Source: Acidobacteriota bacterium
GTDB lineage: Bacteria > Acidobacteriota > Blastocatellia > RBC074
Direction: 5' to 3'
DNA: 39,110 nucleotides
NCBI GenBank assembly: GCA_019639255.1
Contig: JAHBSF010000053.1
Coordinates: forward strand, 1 to 39,110
The position numbers and the translations under genes are program-made. The notes below the pieces were generated by a model, which saw only the letters and a list, made by a program, of their open reading frames with translations, was not told the origin of the DNA and made no database searches. Positions 1-10,130 of this stretch are shown here, one piece after another (the first letter of the stretch is position 1; the number at the start of each line of letters is the position of its first letter).

Positions 1-135
1 GAAGCCGGCTCAGGATCGGCGACGTTGCGTCGCACTTTGAATCACACCCGTCCGTCATCTCTGTTTGTTTTCCTCCTTGCATCCGGCGTCGGATCGGCAT
101 ACCCTAATCGGCTTTGCAGAGGACGCAAAACGCCA

Positions 136-1092
<957 letters not shown>

Positions 1093-1113
1093 AACGACGA
1101 CGGAGCAGCACGT

Positions 1114-1572
1114 TTGGCACGCAGCAAAAACATACCATTACGAGAAGTGACGCCCGAAGCCGCGCTCGAAATTCGCTCTACCCCGGTCGAGATGATGAAT
1201 CTTGCGCCGCTCGACACTTTTGAATACGAATATCCGGGCCGGCGCATAGAGATCGAGTTTACTTCCGAGGAATTCACCGCAATCTGTCCGTTTTCGGATT
1301 TTCCCGACTTCGCCACGCTACGCATAATCTATGTACCTTTTGAGCGGTGCATAGAACTGAAATCGCTCAAGCTCTACATCAATTCGTTTCGGGATGTGAA
1401 GATCTTCCACGAGCACGCAGTAAACCGCATACTCGCAGATTTCGTCGCCGCGTGCGATCCGCTCGAATTCCGCATCGAGGGAGATTTCCACGTGCGCGGC
1501 AACATCAAGACCGTGGTGCGCGCTGAGTACGTACGCAAACCGGGGGGAACGAAACGCGCGCGTCGAGCGTAA
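1114..1572 (+). CDS. queF: NADPH-dependent 7-cyano-7-deazaguanine reductase QueF
   Basis: QueF reduces preQ0 to preQ1 in queuosine tRNA modification. The 152-residue size fits the short, single-domain class. Family motifs are clear: the catalytic cysteine in TAICPF (C58), the acid in PDFAT (D65), the substrate and cofactor segment [10 protein letters not shown] (79-88), and FHE at 98-100. The start is a TTG at 1114 preceded by GGAG eight bases upstream; no ATG lies in a better position. The gene sits 21 bp after the DHH phosphoesterase and 23 bp before the zinc-ribbon protein, all on the same strand. No other queuosine gene (queC, queD, queE) is in the window. Confidence 0.95.
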   Translation: MARSKNIPLREVTPEAALEIRSTPVEMMNLAPLDTFEYEYPGRRIEIEFTSEEFTAICPFSDFPDFATLRIIYVPFERCIELKSLKLYINSFRDVKIFHEHAVNRILADFVAACDPLEFRIEGDFHVRGNIKTVVRAEYVRKPGGTKRARRA

Positions 1573-1595
1573 GAGGGTGCGGGAGGGAGGTTGCC

Positions 1596-2384
1596 ATGTA
1601 CTGTCCGAAATGCGCCACGCAGGCGACTCCGGGCCAGCGATTCTGCCGCACCTGCGGAACCAATCTGAGCGTCATACTCGATGCGATAGACGATAGCATC
1701 GGCGGCAAGCGCGGGCCCATAGACTTTGAAGTATTGAAAGCCGATCTGCGCGAGCTCGGCGCCAACCTGCGCGTGGGATTCGAGGAAGCGCGCCAGGGTT
1801 TCAAACAGGCGACGGGCAAAACCAGGCGGCTTGATACCGCTCCGAAATCCTCCCCCCCTCCCGCGGAAGCGGCGCCTCCGGTCAAGCTCGAACCTCTGCG
1901 CGTAAAAAAGGTGCGCGGAGGATCTACGCGGCGCTACAGCCTGCAACAGAGTATTCTGGGGATATTCGGCGGCGGCGCGACGGCGGGCGTGCTCTACCAC
2001 CTGCTCAACACGGCCGCCGGGTCGGGGCTGCTTGGGAGCCTCGAACAGATGATACTGCGGGATCTGGAAGTCCCTCCGCCGGGCGGATTCGTTCCCATAT
2101 TCCAGATGCTGTGGATGCTCGGGCTGATACCCGTGGTAAAGGGAGTCGCGCACCTGATAAACGGGATATTCTTTCCGGTCAAGCCCGAACCCGAAACCAA
2201 AGAGGTAGTCATTTCGACCGCGCAGCGCATCGAATACACCGCCGCGCCGCCGCAGCCGCTTTTTCGAACCGACGTAAGCCAGTTTCTCGGAGCATCGCAT
2301 CAATCCACCGCTCAGTCATCCGATCCACCGGCGAGCATCACCGAAGACGATACGGTTCGTTTCGGCTCGCGCGAAACCAACTGA
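1596..2384 (+). CDS. Zinc-ribbon membrane protein, function unknown
   Basis: A 262-residue protein that opens with a four-cysteine zinc ribbon (C3, C6, C17, C20; MYCPKCA...FCRTCG), followed by a charged, possibly amphipathic stretch (about 41-75), a proline-rich linker (about 84-100) and two hydrophobic segments at about 118-140 and 165-193 that are likely membrane-spanning. The C-terminal 65 residues are polar and low in complexity. Translation starts at an ATG preceded by GGGAGGGAGG. Zinc-ribbon proteins joined to short membrane anchors are common hypothetical proteins; no enzymatic motif is seen. A class B hairpin repeat begins six bases after its stop codon. Confidence 0.8.
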   Translation: MYCPKCATQATPGQRFCRTCGTNLSVILDAIDDSIGGKRGPIDFEVLKADLRELGANLRVGFEEARQGFKQATGKTRRLDTAPKSSPPPAEAAPPVKLEPLRVKKVRGGSTRRYSLQQSILGIFGGGATAGVLYHLLNTAAGSGLLGSLEQMILRDLEVPPPGGFVPIFQMLWMLGLIPVVKGVAHLINGIFFPVKPEPETKEVVISTAQRIEYTAAPPQPLFRTDVSQFLGASHQSTAQSSDPPASITEDDTVRFGSRETN

Positions 2385-2390
2385 AGGAAA

Positions 2391-2490
2391 GAAACCACGG
2401 AACGCGCGGAAAAGTTGAAGCGGAAGGCACGGAAAAGAATCAGCCCATTCCGTGTATTTCGCCTCATTGTTTCCGCGTGTTCCGCGGTTC
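2391..2490. repeat. Intergenic hairpin repeat, class B, copy 1
   Basis: Imperfect inverted repeat of about 100 bp. The left arm begins AACCACGGAACGCGCGGAA and the right arm ends with its complement (TTCCGCGTGTTCCGCGGTT). The left arm carries the CGGAA word at roughly 9-base spacing. It lies just after the stop codon of the zinc-ribbon gene and just before the uvrA promoter. No U-tract follows, so a classic intrinsic terminator is not obvious. Confidence 0.85.
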
Positions 2491-2498
2491 GCCAGGGT

Positions 2499-2527
2499 TT
2501 GAATCCTCGCGCGAGTGGGAATACAAT
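2499..2527 (+). promoter_or_regulatory. Candidate sigma-70-type promoter of uvrA
   Basis: TTGAAT at 2499-2504 and TACAAT at 2522-2527 are separated by exactly 17 bases. This would start transcription about 40 bases before the uvrA ATG, immediately downstream of the class B hairpin, which gives uvrA its own transcript separate from queF. No LexA-type operator was recognised. Confidence 0.5.
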
Positions 2528-2572
2528 TTGCAATTTGTGGTTACGGAGAGCGGAGCGAGCGTTTCTGACCGT

Positions 2573-5413
2573 ATGGCAATCGACAAGATCACGGTGCGCG
2601 GGGCGCGCCAGCACAATCTGAAGAACATCAACGTACAGATACCGCGCAACAGGCTGACGGTCATCACGGGTCTGAGCGGTTCGGGCAAATCCTCGCTCGC
2701 CTTCGATACGATTTACGCCGAGGGGCAGCGCCGCTACGTAGAATCGCTTTCCGCCTACGCACGGCAGTTTCTCGAACAGCTCGAAAAACCCGACGTAGAC
2801 GCCGTAGAGGGGCTTTCTCCCGCGATCTCGATCGAGCAGAAGACCACGAGCCGCAGCCCGCGCTCCACCGTGGGCACCGTGACCGAAATCTACGACTACC
2901 TTCGCCTGCTGTTTTCCTCCATCGGCCACCCGCATTGTCATCAGTGCGGGCGGCCGATTGCGAAGCAGTCCGCGGAGCAGATCGTTCAGAGCATAATGGA
3001 GCTGCGCGAGGGCGAGCGCGTCATCATATTTGCGCCGATAGTGCGCGGCCGCAAGGGAGAGTTCCGAAAGGAACTCGACAGGATGCGCCAAAGCGGATAC
3101 ACGCGCGCAAGGGTCGACGGCGAAATGCATTCGCTGGATGAAGACATCCACCTCGACAAGCGGCGCAACCACACCATAGAGATCGTAGTAGACCGTCTGC
3201 TGATGAAAAACGGCGTGCAGCCGCGTCTGGAGGAATCCGTACGTACTGCGATCAGGTTGACCGACGGCGTGGTGCTGGTTTCGATAGTGGACGGCGATGA
3301 GCGGCTTTATTCCGAGCGCATGGCGTGCGTGGATTGCGGAATCTCGATACCGCAACTCGAACCGCGCTCATTTTCCTTCAACAGCACCTACGGCGCGTGC
3401 AGTGAATGCCACGGCCTCGGCACGCGGCTCGAAGTCGATCCGGCGAAACTCATACCGGACGCTGAACTGCCCATAGGCAGGATCACCTTTGTCAGCGGCG
3501 CCGACAAATCCGCGGACTCTTACCTGCGCGAAGCGCTTGCGGCGATCGCGCGACATTTCGACGCCGACGCCGACGCGCCGTTCTCGTCGCTTCCGCGCAA
3601 GGCGCGCGACGCGTTCTTTTTCGGTTTGCAGGAAAAAATCGAGTTCCGCTACAACGACTACCACTACCACGCACACTGGAAGGGTGCAACGCAGTGGCTG
3701 ATCGACGCGCTGCGCAAGCTCGAACGCGATGAAAACGTATGGTCCGACAAGTCGCGCGCCGCGCTCGAAGCGCTGATTTCGCCCGTAACGTGCCGCGCCT
3801 GTCAGGGCCGCCGCTTGCAGCCTGAATCGCTCGCCGTGCGTATAAACGGGCGCTCGATCGCCGACTTTGCTGCACTCACGATAGAGTCTGCGGTCGGCGC
3901 GTTCGCCGATGTAGCGCTCTCGCCGCGCGAGGAAGTTATCGCCGGGCGCGTGCTGAAGGAAATCCGCGACCGGCTTGCATTTCTATGCTCTGTAGGACTC
4001 GGCTACCTGACCATCGACCGCCCTTCGGCCACGCTTTCGGGCGGCGAAAGCCAGCGCATACGCCTCGCCACGCAGATCGGCTCGCAGTTGCGCGGCGTTC
4101 TTTACGTGCTCGACGAACCCTCGATCGGCCTGCATCCGCGCGACAATCAGCGGCTGCTCGACACTCTCGGCAGCCTGCGCGATCTCGGCAATACGGTTCT
4201 TGTAGTCGAACACGATGAGGAAACCATCCGGCGCGCGGATTATGTAGTCGATCTCGGCCCCGGTGCGGGAGTGCACGGCGGCGAGGTTGTAGCGGTCGGC
4301 GCGCCGGAGGACATCGCACGGGCTGAAAATTCGCTTACGGGCAGGTATATGTCCGGCGAACTGCGCATACCGATGCCGCAACGCCGGCGCCCTCTCAACG
4401 GCAAATGCCTGATCGTGCGCGGAGCGTCGGAGCACAACCTCAAACAGGTGGATGCGACATTTCCGCTGGGACTGCTCACGGTAGTCACCGGCGTATCGGG
4501 TTCCGGCAAATCCACGCTTGTAGAAGACATTCTGTTTCGTGCGCTTGCGCGCAGGATTTACCGCAGTCTGGCCCAGCCCGGTGCGCACGCCGCAATCGAG
4601 GGAATCGAGCATGTAGACAAGGTAATCGAAATCGACCAGTCGCCCATCGGACGCACGCCGCGCTCGAATCCGGCGACCTATACGGGCGTTTTTACTCCCA
4701 TACGCGAGTTGTATTCGATGCTGCCCGAAAGCCGCGAGCGGGGATACAAGCCGGGAAGGTTTTCGTTTAACGTCAAGGGCGGCCGCTGCGAGGCATGCCA
4801 GGGCGACGGCGTAAAACGCATAGAGATGAATTTTCTGCCCGATGTATACGTGACGTGCGAGGTATGCCGCGGCGGCCGCTACAATCGCGAAACGCTGGAC
4901 ATACGTTTTCAGGGCCGCAACATCGCGCAACTTCTGGATACGAACATAGACGAAGCGCTCGAACTGCTCGAAAACATACCGCAGATAAAGTCCCGGCTTC
5001 AGACCCTGAGCGAAGTCGGACTCGGATACCTGAAGCTCGGGCAATCGGCCACCACGCTTTCGGGCGGCGAAGCGCAGCGCACGAAACTCGCAAAAGAACT
5101 GTCGCGGCGCGCTACGGGCCGCACCATATACATTCTGGACGAACCGACTACGGGGCTGCATTTCGAGGATGTGCGCAAACTGCTCGACGTACTGCAGCGG
5201 CTCGTAACGCTAGGCAACACCGTCATAGTCATCGAGCATCATCTGGACGTCATCAAATCCGCCGACTGGGTAATAGACCTCGGGCCGGAAGGCGGCGAGG
5301 GCGGCGGCAGAATAGTCGCCGAAGGCACGCCCGAAACTGTGGCGAGCAACCGAAAATCGTATACGGGACGCGCGCTCAGGAAAGTGCTGAATGCGAGGAA
5401 GAAGAAGTGCTGA
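2573..5413 (+). CDS. uvrA: UvrABC excinuclease subunit A
   Basis: UvrA is the damage-sensing ATPase of nucleotide excision repair, working with UvrB and UvrC. The 946-residue length matches the family. Seen in order: Walker A GLSGSGKS (33-40) with the long conserved run that follows, a first zinc finger (MACVDCG...GACSECHG), the first ABC signature LSGGESQ with Walker [14 protein letters not shown], the second Walker [10 protein letters not shown], the second zinc finger ([10 protein letters not shown]...CEVCRGG), and the second signature LSGGEAQ with [13 protein letters not shown]. The reading frame is open upstream to 2111, but homology begins at [10 protein letters not shown], so the ATG at 2573 is chosen; the Shine-Dalgarno is weak. 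A class A hairpin follows nine bases after the stop. Confidence 0.98.
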   Translation: MAIDKITVRGARQHNLKNINVQIPRNRLTVITGLSGSGKSSLAFDTIYAEGQRRYVESLSAYARQFLEQLEKPDVDAVEGLSPAISIEQKTTSRSPRSTVGTVTEIYDYLRLLFSSIGHPHCHQCGRPIAKQSAEQIVQSIMELREGERVIIFAPIVRGRKGEFRKELDRMRQSGYTRARVDGEMHSLDEDIHLDKRRNHTIEIVVDRLLMKNGVQPRLEESVRTAIRLTDGVVLVSIVDGDERLYSERMACVDCGISIPQLEPRSFSFNSTYGACSECHGLGTRLEVDPAKLIPDAELPIGRITFVSGADKSADSYLREALAAIARHFDADADAPFSSLPRKARDAFFFGLQEKIEFRYNDYHYHAHWKGATQWLIDALRKLERDENVWSDKSRAALEALISPVTCRACQGRRLQPESLAVRINGRSIADFAALTIESAVGAFADVALSPREEVIAGRVLKEIRDRLAFLCSVGLGYLTIDRPSATLSGGESQRIRLATQIGSQLRGVLYVLDEPSIGLHPRDNQRLLDTLGSLRDLGNTVLVVEHDEETIRRADYVVDLGPGAGVHGGEVVAVGAPEDIARAENSLTGRYMSGELRIPMPQRRRPLNGKCLIVRGASEHNLKQVDATFPLGLLTVVTGVSGSGKSTLVEDILFRALARRIYRSLAQPGAHAAIEGIEHVDKVIEIDQSPIGRTPRSNPATYTGVFTPIRELYSMLPESRERGYKPGRFSFNVKGGRCEACQGDGVKRIEMNFLPDVYVTCEVCRGGRYNRETLDIRFQGRNIAQLLDTNIDEALELLENIPQIKSRLQTLSEVGLGYLKLGQSATTLSGGEAQRTKLAKELSRRATGRTIYILDEPTTGLHFEDVRKLLDVLQRLVTLGNTVIVIEHHLDVIKSADWVIDLGPEGGEGGGRIVAEGTPETVASNRKSYTGRALRKVLNARKKKC

Positions 5414-5421
5414 GTGCAATA

Positions 5422-5526
5422 TTGAAGAGAGATAACGGAACATACGAAATGAAACGAAAATTACGAAAACATTGAATATTTCCGTAGTTTTCGTCTATTT
5501 TCGTCTGTTCCGTTATCTCTCTTCAA
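5422..5526. repeat. Intergenic hairpin repeat, class A, copy 1
   Basis: Inverted repeat of about 105 bp. The left end TTGAAGAGAGATAACGGAA is mirrored by TTCCGTTATCTCTCTTCAA on the right, with ACGAA/ACGGAA words every 9-10 bases and a centre near GAATATTT. It lies between uvrA and a downstream glycosyltransferase on the same strand. On its right side (5527-5552, read on the minus strand) it carries the terminus TAAATCAAACCACACGACAT that recurs at other repeats in this window. Confidence 0.9.
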
Positions 5527-5571
5527 CATTCCAATGTCGTGTGGTTTGATTTATCAGCACCCGACACCACC

Positions 5572-6384
5572 ATGAAGATATCCGTAAAGATCAACGTCTA
5601 CAACGAAGAGGACAACCTGCCGGCGGCGTGCGAATCGGCGGCGTGGGCGGATGAAATCGTCATAGTCGATTCGGACTCGACCGACCGCACGGTAGAAGTT
5701 GCACGCCGCTACACCGACCGCATAGCGAATCGCGAGTTTCGCGGCTACAAGGACAAACACGAATACTCGGATTCGCTCACCACCGGCGACTGGATATTCT
5801 GGCTCGACGCCGACGAACGTGTAACGCCCGGGTTGCGCGAATCAATTGAAAGTCTGCGCAAGCGCGATCCCGCATCGCTTCCCGACGGGTTCAGGCTCGC
5901 GCGCCGCACGCGATATCTCGGCCGCTGGATCAATCATTCGAGCTGGTATCCCGACTATCAGATGCGCCTGTACCGCAAGTCGGCGAGTTACTGGGACGGC
6001 GTATCTCCGCACGAAACTGCGCGCGTGCGCGGGCGCGTCGAGACGCTCGAAGGCGAACTGCTGCATTACACCAAGCGCAATCTGGCCGAGTATCAGGAGG
6101 TGATGAACTCCTATACATCGCTCGCCGCCGAATATCTTCACAACCGCGGCAAGCGGCTTTCGGGCGCCGGGATGCTGCTGGTCCCGCTCGGAGTTTTTTT
6201 TCGGACCTACGTGCTCAAACAGGGCTTTCGCGACGGCGTGCCGGGATTGATAATATCGCTCTCGACGGCGTACAGTGTGTTTCTGAAATACGCCAAGGTA
6301 TGGGAAAAAGAAAACGTCGATTATCCGCAGGAACGCAGGATTGCATGCGACAAATCATCCGCCGCGCCGGATTCATTGCATTGA
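5572..6384 (+). CDS. GT2-family glycosyltransferase (WaaE/KdtX-like)
   Basis: A 270-residue GT-A fold glycosyltransferase. Motifs: VYNEEDNL near the N-terminus (9-16), [16 protein letters not shown] (25-40) that contacts the nucleotide, and the DxD motif DAD at 79-81. The arrangement '[12 protein letters not shown]' followed by '[11 protein letters not shown]' is typical of the subgroup that includes the LPS-core protein WaaE/KdtX. A hydrophobic stretch near 205-235 may attach it to the membrane. The ATG at 5572 is preferred over the upstream codon at 5539 because it begins the first beta strand. It opens the glycan locus and is followed after 99 bp by rfbF. The stop codon lies in a 13-nt tandem repeat. 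The acceptor cannot be deduced. Confidence 0.85.
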   Translation: MKISVKINVYNEEDNLPAACESAAWADEIVIVDSDSTDRTVEVARRYTDRIANREFRGYKDKHEYSDSLTTGDWIFWLDADERVTPGLRESIESLRKRDPASLPDGFRLARRTRYLGRWINHSSWYPDYQMRLYRKSASYWDGVSPHETARVRGRVETLEGELLHYTKRNLAEYQEVMNSYTSLAAEYLHNRGKRLSGAGMLLVPLGVFFRTYVLKQGFRDGVPGLIISLSTAYSVFLKYAKVWEKENVDYPQERRIACDKSSAAPDSLH

Positions 6385-6422
6385 TTCATTGCATTGACTC
6401 ATTACATTGATTCATTGAGATG
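6371..6422. repeat. 13-nt tandem repeat over a stop codon
   Basis: Four consecutive units of ATTCATTGCATTG, the last two with one or two changes. The first unit encodes the last residues and stop codon of the upstream glycosyltransferase; the rest lies in the gap before rfbF. Short tandem repeats like this can change copy number by slippage, which here would change the tail and the spacing to rfbF. Confidence 0.8.
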
Positions 6423-6483
6423 ATGGCCGTTTCCCGGGCGTGCATCCTTACTGCGAAAAAACTGTTGTGAGCGAATAAACGGA

Positions 6484-7260
6484 ATGAAAACAGTCATACT
6501 ATGCGGCGGGCGCGGCACGCGCCTCGGCGAACACGGCGCATCGATGCCGAAGGCGCTCATTGAAATCGGCGGACGCCCGATCCTCTGGCACCTGCTCAAA
6601 CTCTACGACCATCATCAACTCAACGATTTTCTGCTCTGCCTCGGCTATCTCGGAGACGCCATCAAGCGCTACTTTCTCGAACACCGCTGGCTCGGCTCCG
6701 ATTTCACGCTCGAAATGAACCCGACCGGGGATTATCAACTGCACGAACACCAGCGCCGGGGCGAGGACTGGAAAATAACCTTCGTCGATACCGGACTCGA
6801 AACAAATACGGGCGGACGCCTGCACCGCGTCGCAAAATATCTCGCCGGAGAAGAAGATTTCTGCGTCACCTACGGCGACGGATTATCGAACGTGGATCTG
6901 CGCGATCTCATAGATTTTCACCGATCTCACGGACGTATCGCCACGCTAACCGCCGTAAATCCGAGGTCGAACTTCGGCATTATGGAAATCGACGCCGACG
7001 GCGCGATCACGAATTTTCAGGAAAAACCTTTGATACGCGAATGGGTCAACGGCGGCTTTTTCGTATTCAACCGGCGCATACTCGATTACCTGACGCCCGA
7101 CTGCATACTCGAACGCGAACCTCTCGAACGCCTCGCCCGCGAGCGCCAGCTCATCGCCTACCGCCACGCGGGCTTCTGGAAGTGCATGGACACCTACAAG
7201 GACAACCTGGAATTCAACCAGTTGTGGGACGAGGGCGAGGCGGCGTGGAAGGTGTGGTGA
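6484..7260 (+). CDS. rfbF: Glucose-1-phosphate cytidylyltransferase
   Basis: Converts glucose-1-phosphate and CTP to CDP-glucose, the first step toward CDP-linked dideoxysugars. The 258-residue length equals that of the RfbF family. The nucleotidyltransferase signature [10 protein letters not shown] (7-16) with [10 protein letters not shown] (21-30), the stretch [22 protein letters not shown] with the metal-binding aspartate, and [12 protein letters not shown] are all family-typical. CDP-glucose 4,6-dehydratase, the usual partner, is not in the window, so the later steps must be encoded elsewhere. The last 47 bases overlap, tail to tail, the C-terminal codons of the minus-strand glycosyltransferase at 7214. 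Confidence 0.92.
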   Translation: MKTVILCGGRGTRLGEHGASMPKALIEIGGRPILWHLLKLYDHHQLNDFLLCLGYLGDAIKRYFLEHRWLGSDFTLEMNPTGDYQLHEHQRRGEDWKITFVDTGLETNTGGRLHRVAKYLAGEEDFCVTYGDGLSNVDLRDLIDFHRSHGRIATLTAVNPRSNFGIMEIDADGAITNFQEKPLIREWVNGGFFVFNRRILDYLTPDCILEREPLERLARERQLIAYRHAGFWKCMDTYKDNLEFNQLWDEGEAAWKVW

Positions 7261-8416
7261 GGAAAGCGGCGAATTCTTCGGCAAGCCGCGGCCAGTTGTA
7301 TTTTTGCTCTACGAGCGCGCGGCCCGCTTCTCCGGCCTGCCGCGCCGCGGCTGCATCGACCAGAAAACTCTCGATCGCATCCTTCATCTCCGCCGCAGCG
7401 TCGGCGAACGCAACCCATCCCCTGCCTATTCTTTCCACCTCGCGCGTGCGCGTGCTGACTACGGGACGGCGCAGCGCGGCGTATTCAAAAAGCTTGAGCG
7501 GACACGAACCGTCGGATACCGCATCGCGCGTAAACGGCAGCAGGCATACATCCATTCCGGCTACGTAATCCATCGCAGTTTCGTAGGGCAGCGCCCCCGT
7601 AAGGTGCACATTGCCGATATGCTCGCGTTCGATGCGCTCTTTTACGCGCGCCCAATTGCGCCCGCCGCCCACGAGCAGGAAAGTCGTGCGGGGCATAAGC
7701 CGCGCAACTCGTAATACGAGATCGAAATCCACCCAGTACTCAAATGCGCCGACGAATCCGACCGTGGGGCCGCGCCCCTGCGCGCGCCACAGATCCCCGT
7801 TTGCGCGATCCAGATCCGCCGGGTCTGCGCCGTTGGGCAAAAGCATTACGTCCCTGTTTGCGGACTGCGCAAGCACGCTCGACGCTACCGTAACGCTGTC
7901 GGCGCGCTCGATCATGCGCCGCGTAACGGCCCGCGCAGCGGCTCCTGCGCCGAGCCTGTCCATCAACCTGTGCTCTCCTCCCATCATCGCCGCCAGGTCG
8001 TCGGCCAGGTCGAAGTGGCGGCGGCACTCCACGCGATCGAGCAGCAATACCTGCGGCAGGTTATAGAGCAACAACACGTCTATGCTTTCGCTATCTACAA
8101 ACCGCGCAATCTGCCCGAGAGAACTGAGCGAAAGCAGCCCTTTTTTTACGATCTTGGTTTTGGGTATGCGTGCGTTCCAGAAACCGCGCAATAGCGCGGG
8201 CGCGTGCAGTTCGCTCAAATGCAACCGTTCGGGTTCGAGCACCGAAGATTCGCCGTCGGAGACGACATCGCGCGAACTGATGTCGTCGAGCGCCATCGGC
8301 GGGGCTTTCAGGACGTAAACCTCGTGGCCCAGCCGGCAGAGATTTATAAGCAGTTGGTGATAGCGGCTGCGATTGGCCGATCGCCACCGAGCCAGATATG
8401 GAAACAACAGTCGCAT
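7214..8416 (-). CDS. GT4-like (GT-B fold) glycosyltransferase
   Basis: A 400-residue protein with the two Rossmann halves of GT-B enzymes. The N-terminal half begins [16 protein letters not shown]; the C-terminal half has [24 protein letters not shown] and the donor-binding region [19 protein letters not shown], where the family carries the E-x7-E type motif. The ATG at 8416 lies just six bases after the stop of the upstream membrane GT2 gene, so the pair is almost certainly co-transcribed. The longer open frame to 8494 would run into that gene and is not preferred. Its last 15 codons overlap rfbF on the other strand, and the Pro/Arg/Thr-rich tail looks like sequence picked up by read-through. 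Confidence 0.85.
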   Translation of the reverse strand: MRLLFPYLARWRSANRSRYHQLLINLCRLGHEVYVLKAPPMALDDISSRDVVSDGESSVLEPERLHLSELHAPALLRGFWNARIPKTKIVKKGLLSLSSLGQIARFVDSESIDVLLLYNLPQVLLLDRVECRRHFDLADDLAAMMGGEHRLMDRLGAGAAARAVTRRMIERADSVTVASSVLAQSANRDVMLLPNGADPADLDRANGDLWRAQGRGPTVGFVGAFEYWVDFDLVLRVARLMPRTTFLLVGGGRNWARVKERIEREHIGNVHLTGALPYETAMDYVAGMDVCLLPFTRDAVSDGSCPLKLFEYAALRRPVVSTRTREVERIGRGWVAFADAAAEMKDAIESFLVDAAAARQAGEAGRALVEQKYNWPRLAEEFAAFLTTPSTPPRPRPTTG

Positions 8417-8421
8417 GTATC

Positions 8422-9582
8422 TTAAGCGTCGCCCCCGCGTCCCGCCCGCAGCCATCCGCGCCTGACCGCAGCCAGCAACAGGCTGTAAATCCACAGTGCG
8501 ACGTAACGCGGCGCGGAAAACAAATCCGCAATGTAGCGCCTGCGGTCGTCTACGACAAACGCTCCGCCGAGATAATAAACCAGGTCAAGCCCCAGTCCCG
8601 CTGCGGGTATCAACCACGGGCCGCGCCATCCCGCGCCCGCCCACAACGCGATTGCGCCGATTGTGCGCAATCCCATAAAAATCGTCTTCGGCCGCAGAAA
8701 CAAAAGCACAAGCAGCATCCACGCGCCCGCGCCTCCGCGAAAAAGCGCTGCAGCGATCTCGCGCCTGTAATCGCGCAACACCTGAAGCTGTCCCTGCAAC
8801 CAGCGCGCACGCTGCCGCGAAACTCCGGCCGCGCTATCGGGCTTTGGATCCCTTATCACCGCTTCGGGCACGGACACGACGCGGGCCCGGCGCGCAGCCA
8901 GCAATGCATCGAGTTCAAGATCCTCGGCAAGCGTGTGCAGGCGCGGGGCAAGTTCTGCAAGAAGAGGCGCGCGCAGGGTCATCCCCGTCCCCCTCAGGGG
9001 CACGGGCCAACGCATACGGCGCCGGGCCTCATCGTCTATGCGCTGCATCAATACTTCGGACCACCCGGCGAGCCTGCCCGCAGATGCGCGGGCTTTAGGA
9101 GCGATGAATGCCTGCGCCGCATCCGCGCCCGAGGCAATCGCCGAACGCAGGGCTGAGAGGCTGCCCGGATCAATACGGCTGTCTGCATCCAGCACGACGA
9201 CGGCCGAGGCATCACGCCACTCATCGGCGCAGCGCTCCAGCCACCAGTCGATGACCGCTCCCTTGCCGAGACGGCCTGCATCCCGCACGGCGACACTCGC
9301 GCCCGCACGCCGGGCTTCATCCGCAGTCAGATCTTTGCAATGATCGGCTACGACCCAAAGACTGCTGCCGGGCCATTCGGCGAGATGCGGCACGAGCGCC
9401 TCCAGGGTCGGCCCGATCGTCCCCTGTTCGTCACGCGCCGCAATCAATACTACCGCACCTGATATATCACTTCCCGGTTGCACTCCCCGATCCGGCATAA
9501 TCAGGCGCAGACACAGAAGCAGAAAGCGAAGCACGCTGTCGCCAATCATCAGACAAGCAATCGGCCAGGTTATCCAGCCCAC
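8422..9582 (-). CDS. Membrane GT2 glycosyltransferase (processive type)
   Basis: A 386-residue integral-membrane GT2 protein. A hydrophobic segment at about 9-28 is followed by a cytosolic GT-A domain with AARDEQGTI, the DxD motif LDADS, the acidic pair LAEDLELD and the QRARW form of the QxxRW motif that marks processive synthases such as cellulose, hyaluronan or N-acetylglucosamine polymerases. The last 110 residues hold three to four more membrane segments. The start is a GTG at 9582 with GGGAG about nine bases upstream. It heads a two-gene unit with the GT4 gene. The polymer made is unknown. Confidence 0.85.
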   Translation of the reverse strand: MGWITWPIACLMIGDSVLRFLLLCLRLIMPDRGVQPGSDISGAVVLIAARDEQGTIGPTLEALVPHLAEWPGSSLWVVADHCKDLTADEARRAGASVAVRDAGRLGKGAVIDWWLERCADEWRDASAVVVLDADSRIDPGSLSALRSAIASGADAAQAFIAPKARASAGRLAGWSEVLMQRIDDEARRRMRWPVPLRGTGMTLRAPLLAELAPRLHTLAEDLELDALLAARRARVVSVPEAVIRDPKPDSAAGVSRQRARWLQGQLQVLRDYRREIAAALFRGGAGAWMLLVLLFLRPKTIFMGLRTIGAIALWAGAGWRGPWLIPAAGLGLDLVYYLGGAFVVDDRRRYIADLFSAPRYVALWIYSLLLAAVRRGWLRAGRGGDA

Positions 9583-9623
9583 CTTCCATATCTCCCGCTT
9601 TTGCCGGTTTGCGTAAAACGCCT

Positions 9624-9652
9624 ACTATAGTTTAGAAAACCGCTGTGCGAAA
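9624..9652 (-). promoter_or_regulatory. Candidate promoter of the membrane GT2 gene
   Basis: Read on the minus strand, TTTCGC (9652-9647) and TATAGT (9629-9624) are separated by 17 bases. The -10 box is good and the -35 box is weak. Transcription would begin about 35 bases before the GTG start at 9582. Confidence 0.4.
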
Positions 9653-9661
9653 TGCACACCT

Positions 9662-9676
9662 GCACGAATTTCGTGC
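9662..9676. promoter_or_regulatory. 15-bp palindrome upstream of the GT2 promoter
   Basis: GCACGAATTTCGTGC is a perfect palindrome around a central T, about ten bases upstream of the candidate -35 box. Position and symmetry fit a dimeric regulator's site, but no regulator is identified. Confidence 0.3.
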
Positions 9677-9901
9677 TGCCCCTGCGACCCTTTCCTCAAT
9701 CCGTGCGGGATAACTCTCATTACGGGTCATATGTTCATCCCTGGATTACCGGCGGAAATACATCGCCCATTACGTGCATCTGTATTATTTAGAGCACTTA
9801 CCGGCAATGCACATGATATCGCCGAGGTTTGCGGCGAATACGGCACGTGGTTTGCTCATCAGTATGGTGGTAAGAAGAAGCGGATTGGCAGATTACCGAA
9901 T

Positions 9902-10003
9902 CGCGGGGAGAGCGCCGTCGTAGGTGAAGGTTCCGGAAGGAGCCGGGGTGAAGAAGGTGGTGGGTAAAGGATTTGGATTACGACGCGGTCTCCCCGCGTT
10001 TTT
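9902..10003. other. Self-complementary module with terminator-like end (possible small RNA)
   Basis: CGCGGGGAGA (9902-9911) pairs perfectly with TCTCCCCGCG (9989-9998), which is followed by TTTTT. A second helix GTCGTA/TACGAC (9917-9922 with 9979-9984) stacks inside after a small internal loop. The enclosed 56 bases are purine-rich on the plus strand (GGTGAAGG, CCGGAAGG, GGTGAAGAAGG). This could be the terminator-ended form of a roughly 100-nt RNA on the plus strand, or a structured mobile repeat. It does not match any riboswitch or SRP RNA core that I recognise. Confidence 0.4.
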
Positions 10004-10008
10004 CTGTT

Positions 10009-10130
10009 TAAATCGAACCACACGACTTCGGGACATCAGAGATAACGGAACAAACGAAATAAGACGGAAACCACGGAAATATTCAACTTTTCCGTGATTT
10101 TCGTTTCATTTCGTTTGTTCCGTTATCTCT
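10009..10130. repeat. Class A hairpin, copy 2, with one terminus
   Basis: The hairpin itself is 10038-10130: AGAGATAACGGAACAAACGAA is mirrored at the right end, with CG-containing words at 9, 10 and 9-base spacing in the left arm and TATTCAACTTTT at the centre. To its left, 10009-10037 (TAAATCGAACCACACGACTT, then CGGGACATC) is the terminus shared with other copies and with the insertion in tnpA. The right arm overlaps the end of the minus-strand gene and supplies its stop codon (TAA at 10125-10123). Confidence 0.9.

Larger units (their letters stand above)
9583..10122. other. 540-bp gap without a convincing gene
   Basis: This gap lies between the start of the membrane GT2 gene and the 3' end of the next minus-strand gene. 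It holds a candidate promoter and a 15-bp palindrome near the GT2 gene, a self-complementary module with a T-tract at 9902-10003, one terminus sequence of the mobile repeat family at 10009-10037, and a class A hairpin. A 78-codon frame at 9731-9967 has no credible start signal or family features and is not called. Confidence 0.7.

Noticed and set aside
9731-9967. 78-codon open frame on the plus strand
   Set aside because: No ribosome site, a Gly/Glu/Arg-rich end that comes from the structured module at 9902, and no family resemblance.
9902-10003. Signal recognition particle RNA
   Set aside because: The words CCGGAAGG and the overall size recall it, but the conserved loop partner (AGCA side) is missing and the core is too purine-rich.
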